Of a stretch of 64,000 nt of DNA, positions 23,610 through 35,750 are shown in pieces; position 1 is the first letter of the stretch, and every line of letters begins with the position of its first letter. The stretch is taken from positions 558,001-622,000 of the forward strand of contig WOAB01000126.1 in the NCBI GenBank assembly GCA_027886185.1, given 5' to 3'. This DNA comes from Rheum nobile. Its lineage: Eukaryota > Streptophyta > Magnoliopsida > Caryophyllales > Polygonaceae. Below the pieces are notes generated by a model that saw only the letters and a program-made list of their open reading frames with translations, was not told the origin of the DNA and made no database searches. The position numbers were made by a program, and so were the translations under genes.

Positions 23610-23835
23610 TTGTTAAACTCATACTCAGTACGGGGGACTACACTAGTTCTTGCACACCATAAATCCAAACAACACAACATGGTCTGAGCAAAAATGATAC
23701 TTTTTATAGTTAGCATATAGTCTCCTTTCCTAAGGACCTCTAGTACTTGTCTAAGATGTTCGACATGCTCTTGTAATGATCGCCTATAGATTAGGATGTC
23801 ATCAAAATAAACAACTAAAACCCTTCCTAGAAAAG
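23610..23835 (-). pseudogene. Ty3/gypsy reverse transcriptase fragment
   Basis: The minus-strand translation reads FLGRVLVVYFDDILIYRRSL, then EHVEHLRQVLEVLRK, the RT catalytic block (YFDD) and the region after it. It is closely related to the pol remnants at 0.1-2.0 kb and 31 kb. It ends abruptly at 23835, where an LTR begins. The downstream part is frameshifted. Confidence 0.85.
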
Positions 23836-24640
23836 TGTAACACCTCTAATTTACCTTAGGAATATTACCGTCAGTGACCTCAAATCGCATATCTGAAATC
23901 ACCCAAGGTTTACAGTATTGATTGCAAATACCAAATAATACGAAACAATATATTAATCCAAAAATGTTTAAAATCAACGTTGTGGAAAACCATAACTAAA
24001 TAAATATTAAAGACATTAACGGAAGACTTAATGAAAATACTAAAATTACATAATAGGTTATAAACCAAAAATCTAACTTCAGGATCTTCAACCTTATTAT
24101 AAAGAAAATCACAAAACAACACTTGCCTTCAATGTCGGTCCTACTTCTCCACTCTTGAAAGAAATATCTAATTTGTCGTATCAGGACGGATGACACCAGC
24201 CAACCATGAAAATGAATGGTTGGTCAGTCTAATAAAAGACTACACAAGGGTGAAAAAGGAATGGTTTTGCACTCGTATATAGTCACTACACTTGTTTCTC
24301 GAATAAAAATAAGAGAAGGCATGATTCAAGAGAAGACTCCAACGAAATTGAGTCTTATGGAAATTATATGTATTTGTTTGGGAACATTAATAATTATCAC
24401 ATAAGATCTTAAAAATGAATCCTTTGACTATTTGGATCATCGACCAACCTCACCGCATAACATGAATCCAGATTGGAAAGGGGACTTACTTTAGAAAGTA
24501 GCTCGAGCGGTTTCCACATTGTACTTCTTTCTCGAAGGTATATTAATTAAGTGCACAAAGGCATTTATCTTATTTAATTCCAAAATGTGCATTTATGTTA
24601 AAGCTTTTAATCCATACCAATCTCGAAACGAGATATAACA
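23836..24640 (-). repeat. LTR, minus orientation (805 bp)
   Basis: It starts TGTAACACC and ends TATAACA. The sequence is an inverted match to 38071-38779, where a primer-binding site follows the same terminus and fixes the orientation. The flanking five bases differ (AAAAG versus CGGGA), and the flanks are different reading frames on opposite strands. It is therefore not a simple solo LTR; a rearrangement has joined unrelated neighbours. Confidence 0.75.
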
Positions 24641-26384
24641 CGGGACGATCCTGGCTATGACCGCTACCAGCCACCGCCGTGGTCGCCTCTAGAGCATGAC
24701 GCCTACGACTCGGACGAGCACGAGTCTCCTGCGACTGACTTAGGGCCCTTTCCTTATGTCGACACCACTGACCGCCGGGGCAGATACGAGCATATGCAAC
24801 GCACGGAGTAGTGCCAGGAAGATGCGGAGTGCCAACGTGAGGCAGCGCGCGGCCAATCCAGCGAGCGCGACCGACACACGGCGCCTTCGCGTCAGGGTCC
24901 CAGCCGCGACCCCGACTCCCACATTGGCTCTGCGCCGCGTCGTAGGTATACCTCCCCTATCTTCTTTACTGAGTTTGATGATGATGGTTTTGAGACTGCA
25001 GGAGAGCCGAACCCAGGCAATTTCCATCCTCCTCTCGGCGATCAAGTGGAGAGCCAGCAGTACCCCCCAGATTATATTCCCCCACGAGTAAAGATAGCGC
25101 CACGCACCCAAGGTCGCCATGGTGGCCCCGCTTTTCCAGCTCATGACGTTCGCGGCCGCCCACCGATCCCTGCCACGCGCGATGATCCCTACGGTGACCG
25201 CGATGCTCGACGTCACCAAAGGCGCCCTCGACGCGACCCTCCAACGACGGAGTTCTATGAGCCAGGCCCACGTGATGATGATCCTTATGAGGCCTATGCA
25301 GATCGTGGCCATGAAGCGGGGAACTATGACGACCGCCGCCCCGTTGTCCCTCAATTCGTCGGTCGCCGCGACATTAAGGTAACCATTGATTACTTTTCTG
25401 GTGAATATGATCCCTCTGCATTTTTAGATTGGATGCAGGCTACAGAGTATGCCCTGCAACACTGTCAATACGAGGAGCATGAGAAGGTCGAGATAGACAC
25501 GCTCCAATTCAGAGGCGTCGCGCGCACATGGTGGCACCGCTTTGTCACAGACAGGCATCGGCGCAACCTTGAGCCCATTGACTAGTGGCACCAACTAGTG
25601 TTCATCATGCGCCGCAAGTATGTTCTAGATGATTACCAGAATCACATTAGGATGGACATTGCGCTAGCCCGTCAGGGAACCTAGACGCCGCTCAAGTTCT
25701 TCTCCAAGCTCGAGGACATGTACTACAAGGCGGGCATGAGTGTATCCCCTTCTACTCTGCGCATGAAATTTTTGAGTGGCCTCAACACTTATATCCGCGA
25801 CCAGCTGGAGATCCTCCCCATCAGGGACATCAACAACCTCACCCATAAGGCCATGCAGATCCACCATCAACTTGTGTGCAAGAAACTGCACCGTGGACCC
25901 AAACAGCGTCACGCAGGTATGACTCTCGTCCTAGTGTTTCTTTTAATGCTAATGTGTCATCGAATGTGCAGCCTAGGACTTCCCACCCTTCCACCAGTCG
26001 TAGGCCACCCAAGGCCGTTGACGCGTCGCGCGCTCTTGCACCTGCCGCCTCGGCTACTGCCCTTACGCCGCGTGCCGATAGGACCCGTGACCAAGCCTGC
26101 TTCAAATGTGGCGGGCGTGGCCACATTCAGCACGACTGCCCCAACCAGAAGAAGATCTTATACATACAAGGCGCCCGCCGGATACGAGTCTTTTGATGAT
26201 GAGTCAACCGACGACTTGGCTCCTGAGCTTGATGATGCTGACGACAAGGAGGCCTACACTTGCAGCCTGCATGAGCTGGACGCGGGCACTCCCCTGAGCA
26301 TTGTCACCCGACGCGTGCTCACTGTGAAGGAGGCTGCATTGATGGATCAGCGGGAGAACATGTTCTACACCCGCTGTCTTTTCT
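24641..26384 (+). pseudogene. Ty3/gypsy gag with zinc knuckle, decayed
   Basis: A charged N-terminal region rich in R, D and P leads to the gag core (VTIDYFSGEYDPSAFLDWMQ, then FRGVARTWWHRF). The helical part MKFLSGLNTYIRDQLEI and a CCHC knuckle (CFKCGGRGHIQHDC) at about 26098 follow. The gag-protease linker (GYESFDDES, VTRRVLTVKEAALMDQ) comes next. In-frame stops lie at about 25582 and 25681, and frameshifts near 25915 and 26160. The 5' LTR and leader are absent because an unrelated LTR ends at 24640. It forms one element with the pol part that follows. Confidence 0.88.
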
Positions 26385-26755
26385 AGACCGCCTCCCTCAG
26401 CGTTATCATTGACGACGGTTCTTGTCGAAATATTGTGAACGAGAAGGTGGTCAACCACCTTTAGTTGGCAACTACGATGCATTCACAGCCTTACGACTTT
26501 CTGTGGATTTCAGAAGGTAAGGGTGATGTGGTAAACAGGCAATGCCACATCACATTTCAAATTGGTCAATACTAGGATACTGTTTTGTGTGATATTGTGG
26601 CAATGGATGCTACTCATCTTCTTCTTGGTAGGCCTTGGCAGTTTGACAAGAAGGCAATCCATGACGACTTCTTGAACACCTACGTGTTCATGCATTATGG
26701 ATGGCGAGTCACTCTCCTTCACATGACAACACAAGAAATTTTGCACGACCAGGTG
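26385..26755 (+). pseudogene. Protease part of the same Ty3/gypsy element, left of the nested insertion
   Basis: The translation shows the retroelement protease (SVIIDDGSC, normally IDGGSC) and LLGRPWQFDKKAIHDDF, with stops near 26385, 26463 and 26574. It breaks after QEILHDQ, where AGGTG (26751-26755) is the target site of the non-autonomous element. The frame resumes at 30182. Confidence 0.88.
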
Positions 26756-27526
26756 TGATAGCAACATGCATGGGAGACTTAATCAAAGGCCTCCAAGTAA
26801 GAGGCTCAAGCAAATGGTGAAGTCTTGTGCAAGTTTGGAATTGTTACTGTCGATTTGGTTCTGGACAGTCTTTGGTAAAACGGCCATAAATGTGGCTAGA
26901 AAATTGATCTCGTGATGATTCAAGATGCGTTGAAAAACTGATTCAAAGATCTACAACTTCATAGTTTAAATCGATTCAAGATTCCAACAAGAAAATGGTC
27001 AAAATCGAGTTTTACTGAGAACTGTGCATGTCTTCCGCGACCGCGGAAGTATTTTCCGCGACCGCGGAATTGACGCGGCTTTTCCGCGATCGCGGAAGTA
27101 TTTCTCCGCGACCGCAGAAACGAGCCCGAGCGTTCGCTGTTTCGTCGTTTTATTTCTGAATTACTTAATATCTTATTATTATTTGTTAGCGACTATTTAA
27201 ACTAGCAAACCCTAGTTTTTAATGGGATGTTGATTTGAGTAGTAAAGTTGAGTACGCTCCTTCTTTGAATCCCAACATCAAACCCTTCGATCCCACAGAT
27301 CAATCTATCCCGTAGCTCGTCGCTTCGAGCAATCAAACACCGTCTCTCCGGTGTCTCGTGATCATCACTTTGACCTCTCCGTTCATCTCTTTGAACGAGT
27401 TTGAAGGCTATCTCTTTAGCCCTAGGAAAGCCATCACTTTGGCTACGGAAGAAAAGTTTCAACTACAAGCTTGAGGAATCAAGATCCTACGCATTGCAAA
27501 CGACACCTCAGGGGTTGTTCGCATCA
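26756..27526 (+). repeat. 5' LTR of the non-autonomous element
   Basis: It starts TGATAGCAAC and ends TTCGCATCA. It is the same length as the 3' LTR, with a few dozen scattered mismatches by eye. The centre (27033-27119) holds four GC-rich dyads of the form TTCCGCGACCGCGGAA. Confidence 0.95.
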
Positions 27527-27528
27527 AC

Positions 27529-27541
27529 TGGCATCAGAGCC
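27529..27541 (+). promoter_or_regulatory. Primer-binding site (initiator Met tRNA type)
   Basis: TGGCATCAGAGCC starts two bases after the LTR. It matches the complement of the plant initiator-Met tRNA 3' end (TGGTATCAGAGC) with one mismatch. Confidence 0.85.
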
Positions 27542-28639
27542 TATCCAAGCTAAGTTGTTCTTCTCTCTTATTGTGATTCCTTGAAATTTTTCCGTTTACA
27601 AGCCCATAATTTTTTTTTCTCTTCCCCACCACTTGTCGGGAATCCCTACCGCCGTGAACACCACCACCACCACCGTCCGCCACTCTCTCTCTCACGGCTG
27701 CAACCCTAATTTTCCTTTAGGTTTTGGTTATTCTCAAGTTAGAGTAATCTTTGGTTTTTCCACATCCCTTAAATCTCTCCTTCTAGCAATATCTTGTTTC
27801 CTTACTTGCATATTTGATTTCCTTGTTTCTTGTTGATTACTTCTTGCTTCATCTTTGGATTAATTGCTAGACTAGTTGTTAGATCTCATTCCCTCATAGT
27901 TGCATCGTCTCTTCTTTCTTTTCCTGCACTTGCTTGTGTGGTTCTTTCTTCTTTGATTCAAAATCAAATCAAAAATAATAATTGGTGTGACCGTACAAAA
28001 AAAAAAACAGACAAAAAAAAAAAAAAAAAATCAATTCTCACCTTCCATCAAACAAAAAAAGGTTTGGGAAGACGGAAGCCTTAAAATAGGCAGAGAACGT
28101 ACCATACGGTCATACTCCATCTTCTCTTCTTTCATGTCTCTATGCAACTCTCATTGAAAAGGGCAAAATTTTCAACTCTCTTGTGATTAATTCTGAGAAA
28201 CTTGATTTGATCTGCTTACACTTGGAAATTTGTGTGTTGTTTGGGACGTGATTTGCTAGTCTTGCTTTATTGCCTTTCGTTCAAGCCTCTCCCTCCTCAC
28301 GAGCAACCAAAATTAGTACGCCCAACGGAAAATTTATTGGTTCACTTTTGAGACAAGGACTTGGCTTGGACTTGTTCTTTTGCTTGGTGCAACTTACTTC
28401 TTGTGTTGTATGCTTCGTATAGGTACTATGGAGTTTCCTACGATAGGCTTCTCTCCTTCTACGGGCCACCGCAGCCCCGGACACATGGACTCCGCCAACT
28501 CGCCGCGCAGGCTGCCAAGCTTGCGCAACTTCGTCTGGCCATGAGTGACACGAGGTTGCCCACGACTGACCCAATGTTGAACCCTCCGGCCACAACCAGC
28601 CGGCCAATGGACCACAAGGGCCCTCTTCTCGAACACCTC

Positions 28640-29570
28640 TGGCTACGAGTCTTTTGACGAGGACACCTCCGACGTTGGGCCGATATTTGACACCTACGAC
28701 AATGAGGAGGAGGAGGAGATAGACATCTACATATGCATCTCTATGGATGAGCAAGGCGATATGCCTCTTAGCTTGGTTACACGCCGCGTTATTACCGCCA
28801 AAGAAGGTACCTTACTTGACCATCGTGCAAATTTGTTTCATACTAAGTGTGCGGTTCAGGGTCCGTCTTTGAGTGTGATCATAGATGGTGGGAGTTGTTG
28901 CAACATCATCAATGAAAAGGTGATCCAACACTTCACGTTTGAGACGCCTCCACAACCCGACATTCATGGCAAATGCGAGAATCGACTACCCTTAGCCCGG
29001 TCCCGGGATGTCTCTCCAATAATTCAGGGACGCCTTCCTTTATTTTTACTTGTTCCTTTCGCGTGTCTCTTAAATGTTAAGGCTTTGGTTGATTTACCCC
29101 CTACGGTGTCTACTCTTTTGCAGGAATGCAACGCAAGCCGGTGTGCCGTGGAGTTTGAGCCCAGAGGCTTGGTATGGCTGCACTTGCGTCGCGATCTCTT
29201 TCCATCAAAGCGACGCGACAAGTGGGATGCTAGAGGCATTGGTCCATTTCAGGTGCTACAACGCCTTGGTGCCGACACCTACCGCTTGAATTTAACCGAT
29301 GACTATGGTGCGCCTCCTACGTTCAACGTCGCTGATCTTTCTCCTTATACGCCTCCTGCTTTTGACGACGAGGACGAAGCGGGGACGCTTCGCAGCCAAG
29401 AAGGGGAGATTAATAGCAACATGCATGGGAGACTTAATCAAAGGCCTCCAAGGAAGAGGCTCAAGCAAAGGGTGAAGTCTTGTGCAAGTTCGGAATTGTT
29501 ACTGTCGATTTGGTTCTTGACAGTCTTCGGTAAAACGGCCATAACTGTGGCTAGAAAATTGATCTTGTGA
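28640..29570 (+). CDS. Chimeric ORF: gag-protease linker and protease start fused to integrase tail
   Basis: The frame runs through GYESFDEDTSDVGPIFD, the linker LVTRRVITAKEGTLLDHRAN and a protease active-site block with the full IDGGSCCNII motif. It then skips more than 1,000 residues and continues as the integrase C-terminus (RGLVWLHLRRDLFPSK, DPRG-like DARGIGPFQVL, TFNVADLSPYTPP). It ends inside the 3' LTR. There is no stop in about 300 codons, although the RT, RNase H and integrase catalytic parts are absent. The fusion point lies near 28980-29150. Whether it is translated is unknown; it may simply be a recent deletion product. Confidence 0.75.
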
Positions 29571-30181
29571 TGATTCAAGATGCGTTGGAAAGCTGATTCA
29601 AAGATCTACAACTTCATAGTTTACATTGATTCAAGATTCCAACAAGAAGATGGTAAAAATCGAGTTTTACTGATAACCGTGCATGTCTTCCGCGACCGCG
29701 GAAGTATTTTCCGCGACCGCGGAATTGACTCGGCTTTTCCGCGATCGCGGAAGTATTTCTCCGCGACCGCGGAAACGAGCCCGAGCGTTCGTTGTTTCGT
29801 CATTTTATTTCTGAATTACTTATTATCTTATTATTATTTGTTAGTGGCTATTTAAACTAGCAAACCCTAGTTTTTAATGGGATGTTGATTTGAGTAGTAA
29901 AGTTGAGTACGCTCCTTCCTTGAATCCCAACATCAAACCCTTTGATCCCATGGATTAATCTATCCAGTAGCTCATCGCTTCGAGCAATCAAACACCATCT
30001 CTTAGGTGTCTCGTGATCATCACTTTGACATTTCCTTTCATCTCTTTGAACGAGTTTGAAAGCTATCTCTTTAGCCCTAGGAAAGCCATCACTTTGGCTA
30101 CGGAAGAGAAGTTTCAACTACAAGCTTGAGGAATCAAGATCCTACGCATTGCAAACGACACCTCAGGGGTTGTTCGCATCA
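29411..30181 (+). repeat. 3' LTR of the non-autonomous element
   Basis: It starts TAATAGCAAC (the first dinucleotide has decayed from TG to TA) and ends TTCGCATCA. The four GC-rich dyads are at about 29688-29775. The target duplication AGGTG follows at 30182. Confidence 0.95.
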
Positions 30182-33100
30182 AGGTGGAGCGCAGCCGGGA
30201 GAAAGCCAAGGAGGCTGCAAAGAAAGCCGACGCAGCCGCGCGCCGCAGCAAAAAGCCCTCGCCGTGCGACACTCGTGGCCAGCGTGAGACAACGACGCTT
30301 GGCGCCAGCACGCGTGACAATGACAGCTCCTACGCGCGCGCCCCCCGCAGCGACATCGACTTCGCCTAAGCCCTTGCAGCATCCATTCGCCTTGAGCGCT
30401 ACACCGCCTTCGCGCGCTTCCAGCTCCACCCACGATGACACTGCCACTACCGCGCCACCTCCATTGCAAGGCCTCTGCGAGCATCAACTTCTGATGGCGC
30501 GAGCACGAGACCCCACCCTAGCTTTTCAGGGAAGTTCTCATTGTATTCTTGTGTTTCCTTCTGTGTGTCTTTCTATGTCTAAGAGTCTAGATGATCTACC
30601 CCCTTCTGTGTCATCTCTTTTGCAGGAGTTTGCAAATGTGATGCCCGATGAGCTTCCTACGGGCCTCCCTCTTGTGTGCGGTATTGAGCACCAGATTGAC
30701 ATGGTTCTAGGCGCTTCCTTGCCTAACCGGGCTGCTTACCGAGCTAGCACTGAGGAGACCAAAGAGCTTCAGAGACAGGTGCATAAGTTAATGGACAAAG
30801 GCTATGTCCATGAGAGCCTGAGTCCATGTGTCGTGCCCGTGATCCTAGTGCCCAAGAAAGATGGCACCTAGCGCATATGTGTCGACTGCAGGGCAATCAA
30901 CCAGATTACGATCAAATACCGCCATCCTATTCCCCACCTCGACGACATACTGGTTGAGCTGCATAGAGCCACCCTCATCTCCAAGATCGATCTTCGCAGT
31001 GGCTACAATCAGATTTGAATGAAAGAAGGCGACGAGTGGAAGACCGCCTTCAAGACGAAGTATGGCCTCTATGAGTGGCTTGTGATGCCTTTCGGCCTCA
31101 CCAACGCCCCGAGCACTTTTATGTGGCTTATGAACCATGTACTTAGACAGTTTTTGGGCAAATTTGTTGTTGTTTATTTTGATGACATTTTGGTTTATAG
31201 CCATAGCTTAGAGGATCATGTAGACCACCTTAAACAGGTCCTAGATTGCCATATGAGTGAGCACTTGTATGCCAATTTGGCAAAATGTGTATTTTGCTCA
31301 AACACCGCTGTTTTTATAGGATTTGTTGTCTCAAAGGACGTCCTACGTGTAGACCAGGAGAAGATCCGAGCTATTCAGGAGTGGCCCACCCCCACGACGC
31401 CGACCATGGTCAGATCATTCTTGGGGTTGGCTGGCTTCTATCGGTTCTTTGTGCATGACTTTAGCACAATTGTCGCCCCTCTACATGAGCTCACCAAAAA
31501 GGATGCCTCGGTCGACTGGAACAACAAGCATGAGGCCGCCTTTCAGACCCTCAAGTACAAGCTCTGCGACGCCCCCCTCCTCCAGCTTCCTGACTTCAAC
31601 AAGGTTTTTGAGGTTGAGTTGGCATTAGCGACGTCTTGCTCCAAGAACGGCGACCCATCGCCTACTTCAGTGAGAAGTTATCTAGTGCCACGCTTAACTA
31701 TCCAACATATGACAAAGAGCTTTATGCTCTCATTCATGTGTTGAAGACCTGGCAGCATTACATGTGGCCCAAGGAGTTCATTATCCACACGGACCATGAG
31801 TCCCTCGCCTACTTGAAGCACCAATCGACTCTCAGCCGGCACTATGCACGCTGGGTGGAGTTCATGGAGACATTTCCTTATGTGGTGCTACACAAGCAAG
31901 GCAAGGAGAACGTGGTGGCTGACGCGCTATCACGCAGGTATGTCCTCTTGACTCAGCTAGATGCTAAGGTTTTAGGGTTTTCTTTGATTAAAGAATTGTA
32001 TATGCATGATCCTTTCTTTAAATCTATTTATGAAACTTGCGCATCTAGGGGCGAGTTTGAGGGATATGTTTTGGATGATGGATATTTGTTTCGGGTTAGG
32101 AAGCTGTGTATACCCCAATCCTCTATTAGGGCTCTACTCATACATGAAGCACATGAGGGTCGTGGACACTTTGGGATTGCCAAGACATTAACTGCACTTA
32201 AGGAACACTTTTATTGGCCCCATATGACCTGACATGTGACTAGATTTTGCAATGCCTGTGTGACATGCCATAGAGCCAAGTCTAAGTCGAGCCCCTCCTT
32301 GTACACCCCTTTGCCTGTGCCTTCGCCCCCTTGGGAGGATTTATCTATGGATTTTGTGATGGGGTTGCCGATGTCTAAGAAGGGGAGGGACTCTATTTTT
32401 GTGGTTGTCGATCGTTTCTCCAAGATGGCTCACTTTATCCCTTGTAGGATGACCAACAATGCTTCGGACATAACTAACCTCTTTTTTGACAATGTGGTAC
32501 GATTACATGGGATACCTAGGTCGATTGTGAGTGACCGGGATGTGAAGTTTGTGAGTCATTTTTGGAGGACAATGTGGGGTAAGTTGGGCACTAGACTCCT
32601 ATTTTCCACTAGCTACCACCCACAGACAGATGGCCAGACTGAGGTGACAAACCGGACCCTACGGACCTTGCTTAGGACCATGCTAAGGTCCTACCCGCGC
32701 CATTGGGAGGACTTACTTTCTTGTGTTGAGTTCTCATACAACAGGTCGGTGCACTTGGCGACACGTCTCATGCCTTTCCATGTTGTCTATGGCCGCAACC
32801 CGCTCACGCCGCATCCTCTCCGCTTTGGCGATAACCTCAGAGGCGCGGATCGGGCTGCGTTTATCCAGGAGTTTCACGCTAGGACCAAGGAGCAGCTGGA
32901 GCGGCGAGCAAGACAATATGAGCACAAGGCCAACAAGGGCCGGCGCCGCATCACATTAGCGCCGGGCGACCTTGTCTGGGTCCACATACGCAAGGAGCGC
33001 TTCCCCTCCAAGCACCGCAACAAGCTTGATCCTCGCGGCGATGGCCCATTCCGTGTCATGCAGGCCTTTGGTCCCAACGCCTACCAACTAGAGTTGCCAG

Positions 33101-33531
33101 CTGACTATGGAGTTCATGCCACCTTCAATGTGGCGGACTTGTCCCCTTATGTGCCCCCGGACGTTGACATTGACGAATTGGGGACGATTCGAGGCCAAGA
33201 AGGGGAGAGTGATGCAACCCCGGTCATGACATTGACGGAGGCCCAGGAGGAAGACATACTCAGTGTCATGTCAGAGGGCCCGATCACCAGGGCGCACGCT
33301 AGAGCCATATCCCAAGCCACGCAGAGTCTCACGACCAAGGGCCTCGCGCGCGATAGCCGCGCCTCACTCCCCGCACCCCGCGCCGTGCTTTGCTCCTTCA
33401 TCGTCGACGTTGCGGCCCACGTTGCGGCGCCGTGCTTTTGGCCGCGGCACATTGGCCATTTTGAGCATGACTTTGGATTTAGAGGTTATTTGATTGTCAT
33501 TTGGACATTTTTTGAAACTTTCCATTTTTAG
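30182..33531 (+). pseudogene. Ty3/gypsy pol, right part: RT, RNase H, integrase
   Basis: The frame resumes after the nested element (ERSREKAKEAAKKADAAARR). Reverse transcriptase follows (VPKKDGT, stop where W is normal near 30868; MPFGLTNAPSTF; YFDDILVYS), then RNase H (YDKELYALIHVLKTWQHY, HTDHESLAYL). Integrase has a zinc-binding part (CNACVTCHRAK), catalytic Asp (MDFVMGLP), Asp (VSDRDVKF) and Glu (DGQTEVTNR). The C-terminus has FNVADLSPYVPP and no visible chromodomain. Stops at about 30868, 31016 and 32230 and a frameshift near 31625 kill it. The last segment (GPITRAHARA) lies in the 3' LTR, as in many plant gypsy elements. The lineage is chromovirus-like at best guess. Confidence 0.93.
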
Positions 33532-34015
33532 CACTTTCCACTTTTAGTATGTTTCTATTTGTGGAATGTTTCTATATTTAGCACTTTTTATTTTAGGACT
33601 TTCTATGTTAGACATCTTTCTATTTTTGAACGTATGCCTCTCTTGTGCCTAAGAGGGCCGGCCCATTTGCTTTAGTTTGGCCCATGGCCTAGTAGGTCAC
33701 GCAACTACTGTAATTGCTACGTCTTTGTATTATTATCCCTTACGTTGAATTGATTTTGCTAAGTTGCTGCCGTTAAGAATCATCTCCCCTGCCTTAGCTT
33801 CGACGTCACAAACCGGCTGATCGCCGTCACCGATCAATCCCACACAACCTCCTTTCGATTGCTAGCGCCTTCGAGATCCTCTCGCCCCCTCTCGGTCCAA
33901 CGCCGAGCGTAAGAGAGTCAGCTGCCTGGCTCACGCGTTGGCTGTCACTTATCCCTTTCGACGAAGAGAAGGAGCCATTCAACACAACTTCTACCTAGAT
34001 CCGCCTAGCAACACA
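33210..34015 (+). repeat. 3' LTR of the large Ty3/gypsy element
   Basis: A purine tract (AAGAAGGGGAGAG) is followed by TGATGCAACC at 33210, the same arrangement as at 29395-29411 in the nested element. A candidate end ACACA lies at about 34015, just before sequence of another LTR family. There is no 5' partner in the window, so the end is approximate. Confidence 0.65.
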
Positions 34016-34235
34016 TAGATGGGGACATTTACGTATCAATCTGTTTTCGTTCCCAAAAGCGATTCCGAGACGTACCCAATTCACACAAAAATAAATTATA
34101 GTTAGATAATTTATTGAATAACGAAAATTGAATTACACTTGTCTCAAATTATAATTGAATTTATTTAAGTCTAAATAAATCAATTATCGAGGCTACATGA
34201 TATAAGATTATCTATTCGATACTAAAAATCCTTTA
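34016..34235 (-). repeat. LTR fragment related to the LTR at 54.85 kb, minus orientation
   Basis: The complement of this piece matches the 57.70-57.83 kb sequence (TTAGTATCG-ATAGATAATC, ATTGATTTATTTAGA, AATAAATTCAATTA, CGTTATTCAATAAATTA). It is cut at 34235 by the next LTR. Confidence 0.65.
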
Positions 34236-34960
34236 TGTAATAACCCTCATTTTACCATAAGGGTATTAATGTAATTTCTATTTTGATGATAATAATAAAG
34301 TTTATGGTATTTATTTTATTTCTTTTAAAAGAAGAAGAATTTAAATCAACCTTAACTTAAGTAAAAAATTATGCCTTGAATAATTTTTGCACAAGTTATC
34401 AAAATGATTACATTAACATAGTTTGATAAGTAGTTAAGTAAATAAATAAACATGTAATAATGGTTGAACAATAAAGTTTGGAAAGTTTATAATAACTTTG
34501 TAATAAAATTAGGGCATTTTGGCACACTTTTGAAAGTTTGGGCCAAAACTGCAATTTATGTTAAAAAGAGGGTCACGCGTGTAATATGGCTCAAAGAATG
34601 GTCGAACAAACTGAATTGCAGCAGGGCTTCAATTTTAGCCCAATAACTCTGCTTTTGGGGGTTTAGGGCTCCAATTTCAAATGCGAAATTAGAGCTCATT
34701 TTTGAACGGAATTGAAACCCGTAAAATCCGAGATCTTCCTTGTTAAGATATTTACAAGAACCCTCTAACTAACAAATTGATTAAACTTAATAAACGTCTA
34801 AATTCATTCGAACAATATGGTAACTCGTTTTATTTAACCATATGGGAATTTAAAAAAAACCCTAAAGTCCTAAATCGGCCCATCACTCACTCCATCTTTG
34901 TTGAATTCCTTAGGTTTTGATGGTTACAAACACTCAACTAATATGTGTACCAAGTGTTTC
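34236..34960 (+). repeat. LTR fragment starting TGTAATAACCC
   Basis: It begins TGTAATAACCCTCATTTTAC and shares the start and several internal stretches (GGGCATTTTGGCAC, AAAGTTTGGG) with the LTR at 54850. It interrupts the previous LTR fragment. I could not find the right end. Confidence 0.55.
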
Positions 34961-35750
34961 AGGGACAAGAAGAGTTATCCCAGGGAGCTTTGCAGCACAG
35001 GATCTCAGAGGGAACAAAGGCTTGCTTAGCGCTTTGTTACCTCTCAAGGAACTGAAGTGACAGACCAGATCAAGGCTGCAAAAGGAAAGAAGTCATCCAG
35101 CGTGCTGAGTTAAGGAAACAAACCAAGAAGCCACGCGGTAGATGATGAAGACTTCGGCTCCAAGGATCAAGCCGGATTGCGCGAAGATATGGAGAGAGAA
35201 AACCCGATCGTGTTGATCCTAGGAATCTTTCCTAAGATAAGGCGATTGGAGAGAGAAGAACGTTATCCAATCGGTTGGATTAATTAAGGAACTCCTTCCT
35301 TAATTAATATAACCGGTTGTGATATTATATCTTCCAAACAAAATCATATCTTAGTAATCCGTTATCAGAATTTCCTATCTTATGTTGATTAGGGTTTTAG
35401 CCGTGTTGTATTTAAGCGAAGTGAGGATTCTTCTCTTACGTACGACTTTACGACTCTGAGCAAGAAAAAGAAAAGAAGAGAAAGAAGGTGAAGTGCGTGT
35501 GAGTCTTTGAGAGTTGAGCTCGATTCATCGTTACAGTAGAGGCTTCGAGTCTAGCTGGTTGTTTAGAGGTCGAAGTCCAGGATACAAGTGTATTCGAGCA
35601 AGAAATTAATAAGACAAGTATGCATTTCAAAATCCTCTCAAGCGGAAGCTTGAAGGTAGTGGTTTTTCCTTGAGAAGCTAGTTTTGCTAATCAGGGTTTC
35701 CACTATATATCGTGAGTTCGTTCTGTTATCTTTCTTGCTATTTAAATCCG
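34961..35750. other. Unclassified, LTR- or leader-like sequence
   Basis: A mixed-composition stretch (GTTTTAGCCGTGTTGTATTTAAG, then purine-rich GAAAAAGAAAAGAAG) looks like the transcribed part of an LTR of another family, possibly Copia. There is no boundary, partner or coding motif, so this is a guess. Confidence 0.25.

Larger units (their letters stand above)
26756..30181 (+). mobile_element. Complete non-autonomous Ty3/gypsy LTR element (3426 bp) nested in pol
   Basis: It has two 771-bp LTRs (26756-27526, 29411-30181), a primer-binding site after a 2-base spacer, a purine tract (AAGAAGGGGAGAT) just before the 3' LTR, and a perfect 5-bp target duplication AGGTG (26751-26755, 30182-30186). 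The internal region is only about 1.9 kb. It has a non-coding leader and one open frame joining protease to the C-terminal end of integrase. Reverse transcriptase, RNase H and the integrase core are missing, so it needed a helper. The purine tract and the tail after integrase match the host element, making a close relative the likely parent. Confidence 0.95.

Noticed and set aside
24740..25354. 204-codon minus-strand frame opposite the gag region
   Set aside because: The plus strand has clear gag motifs in order; the minus frame is an arginine/alanine-rich shadow.
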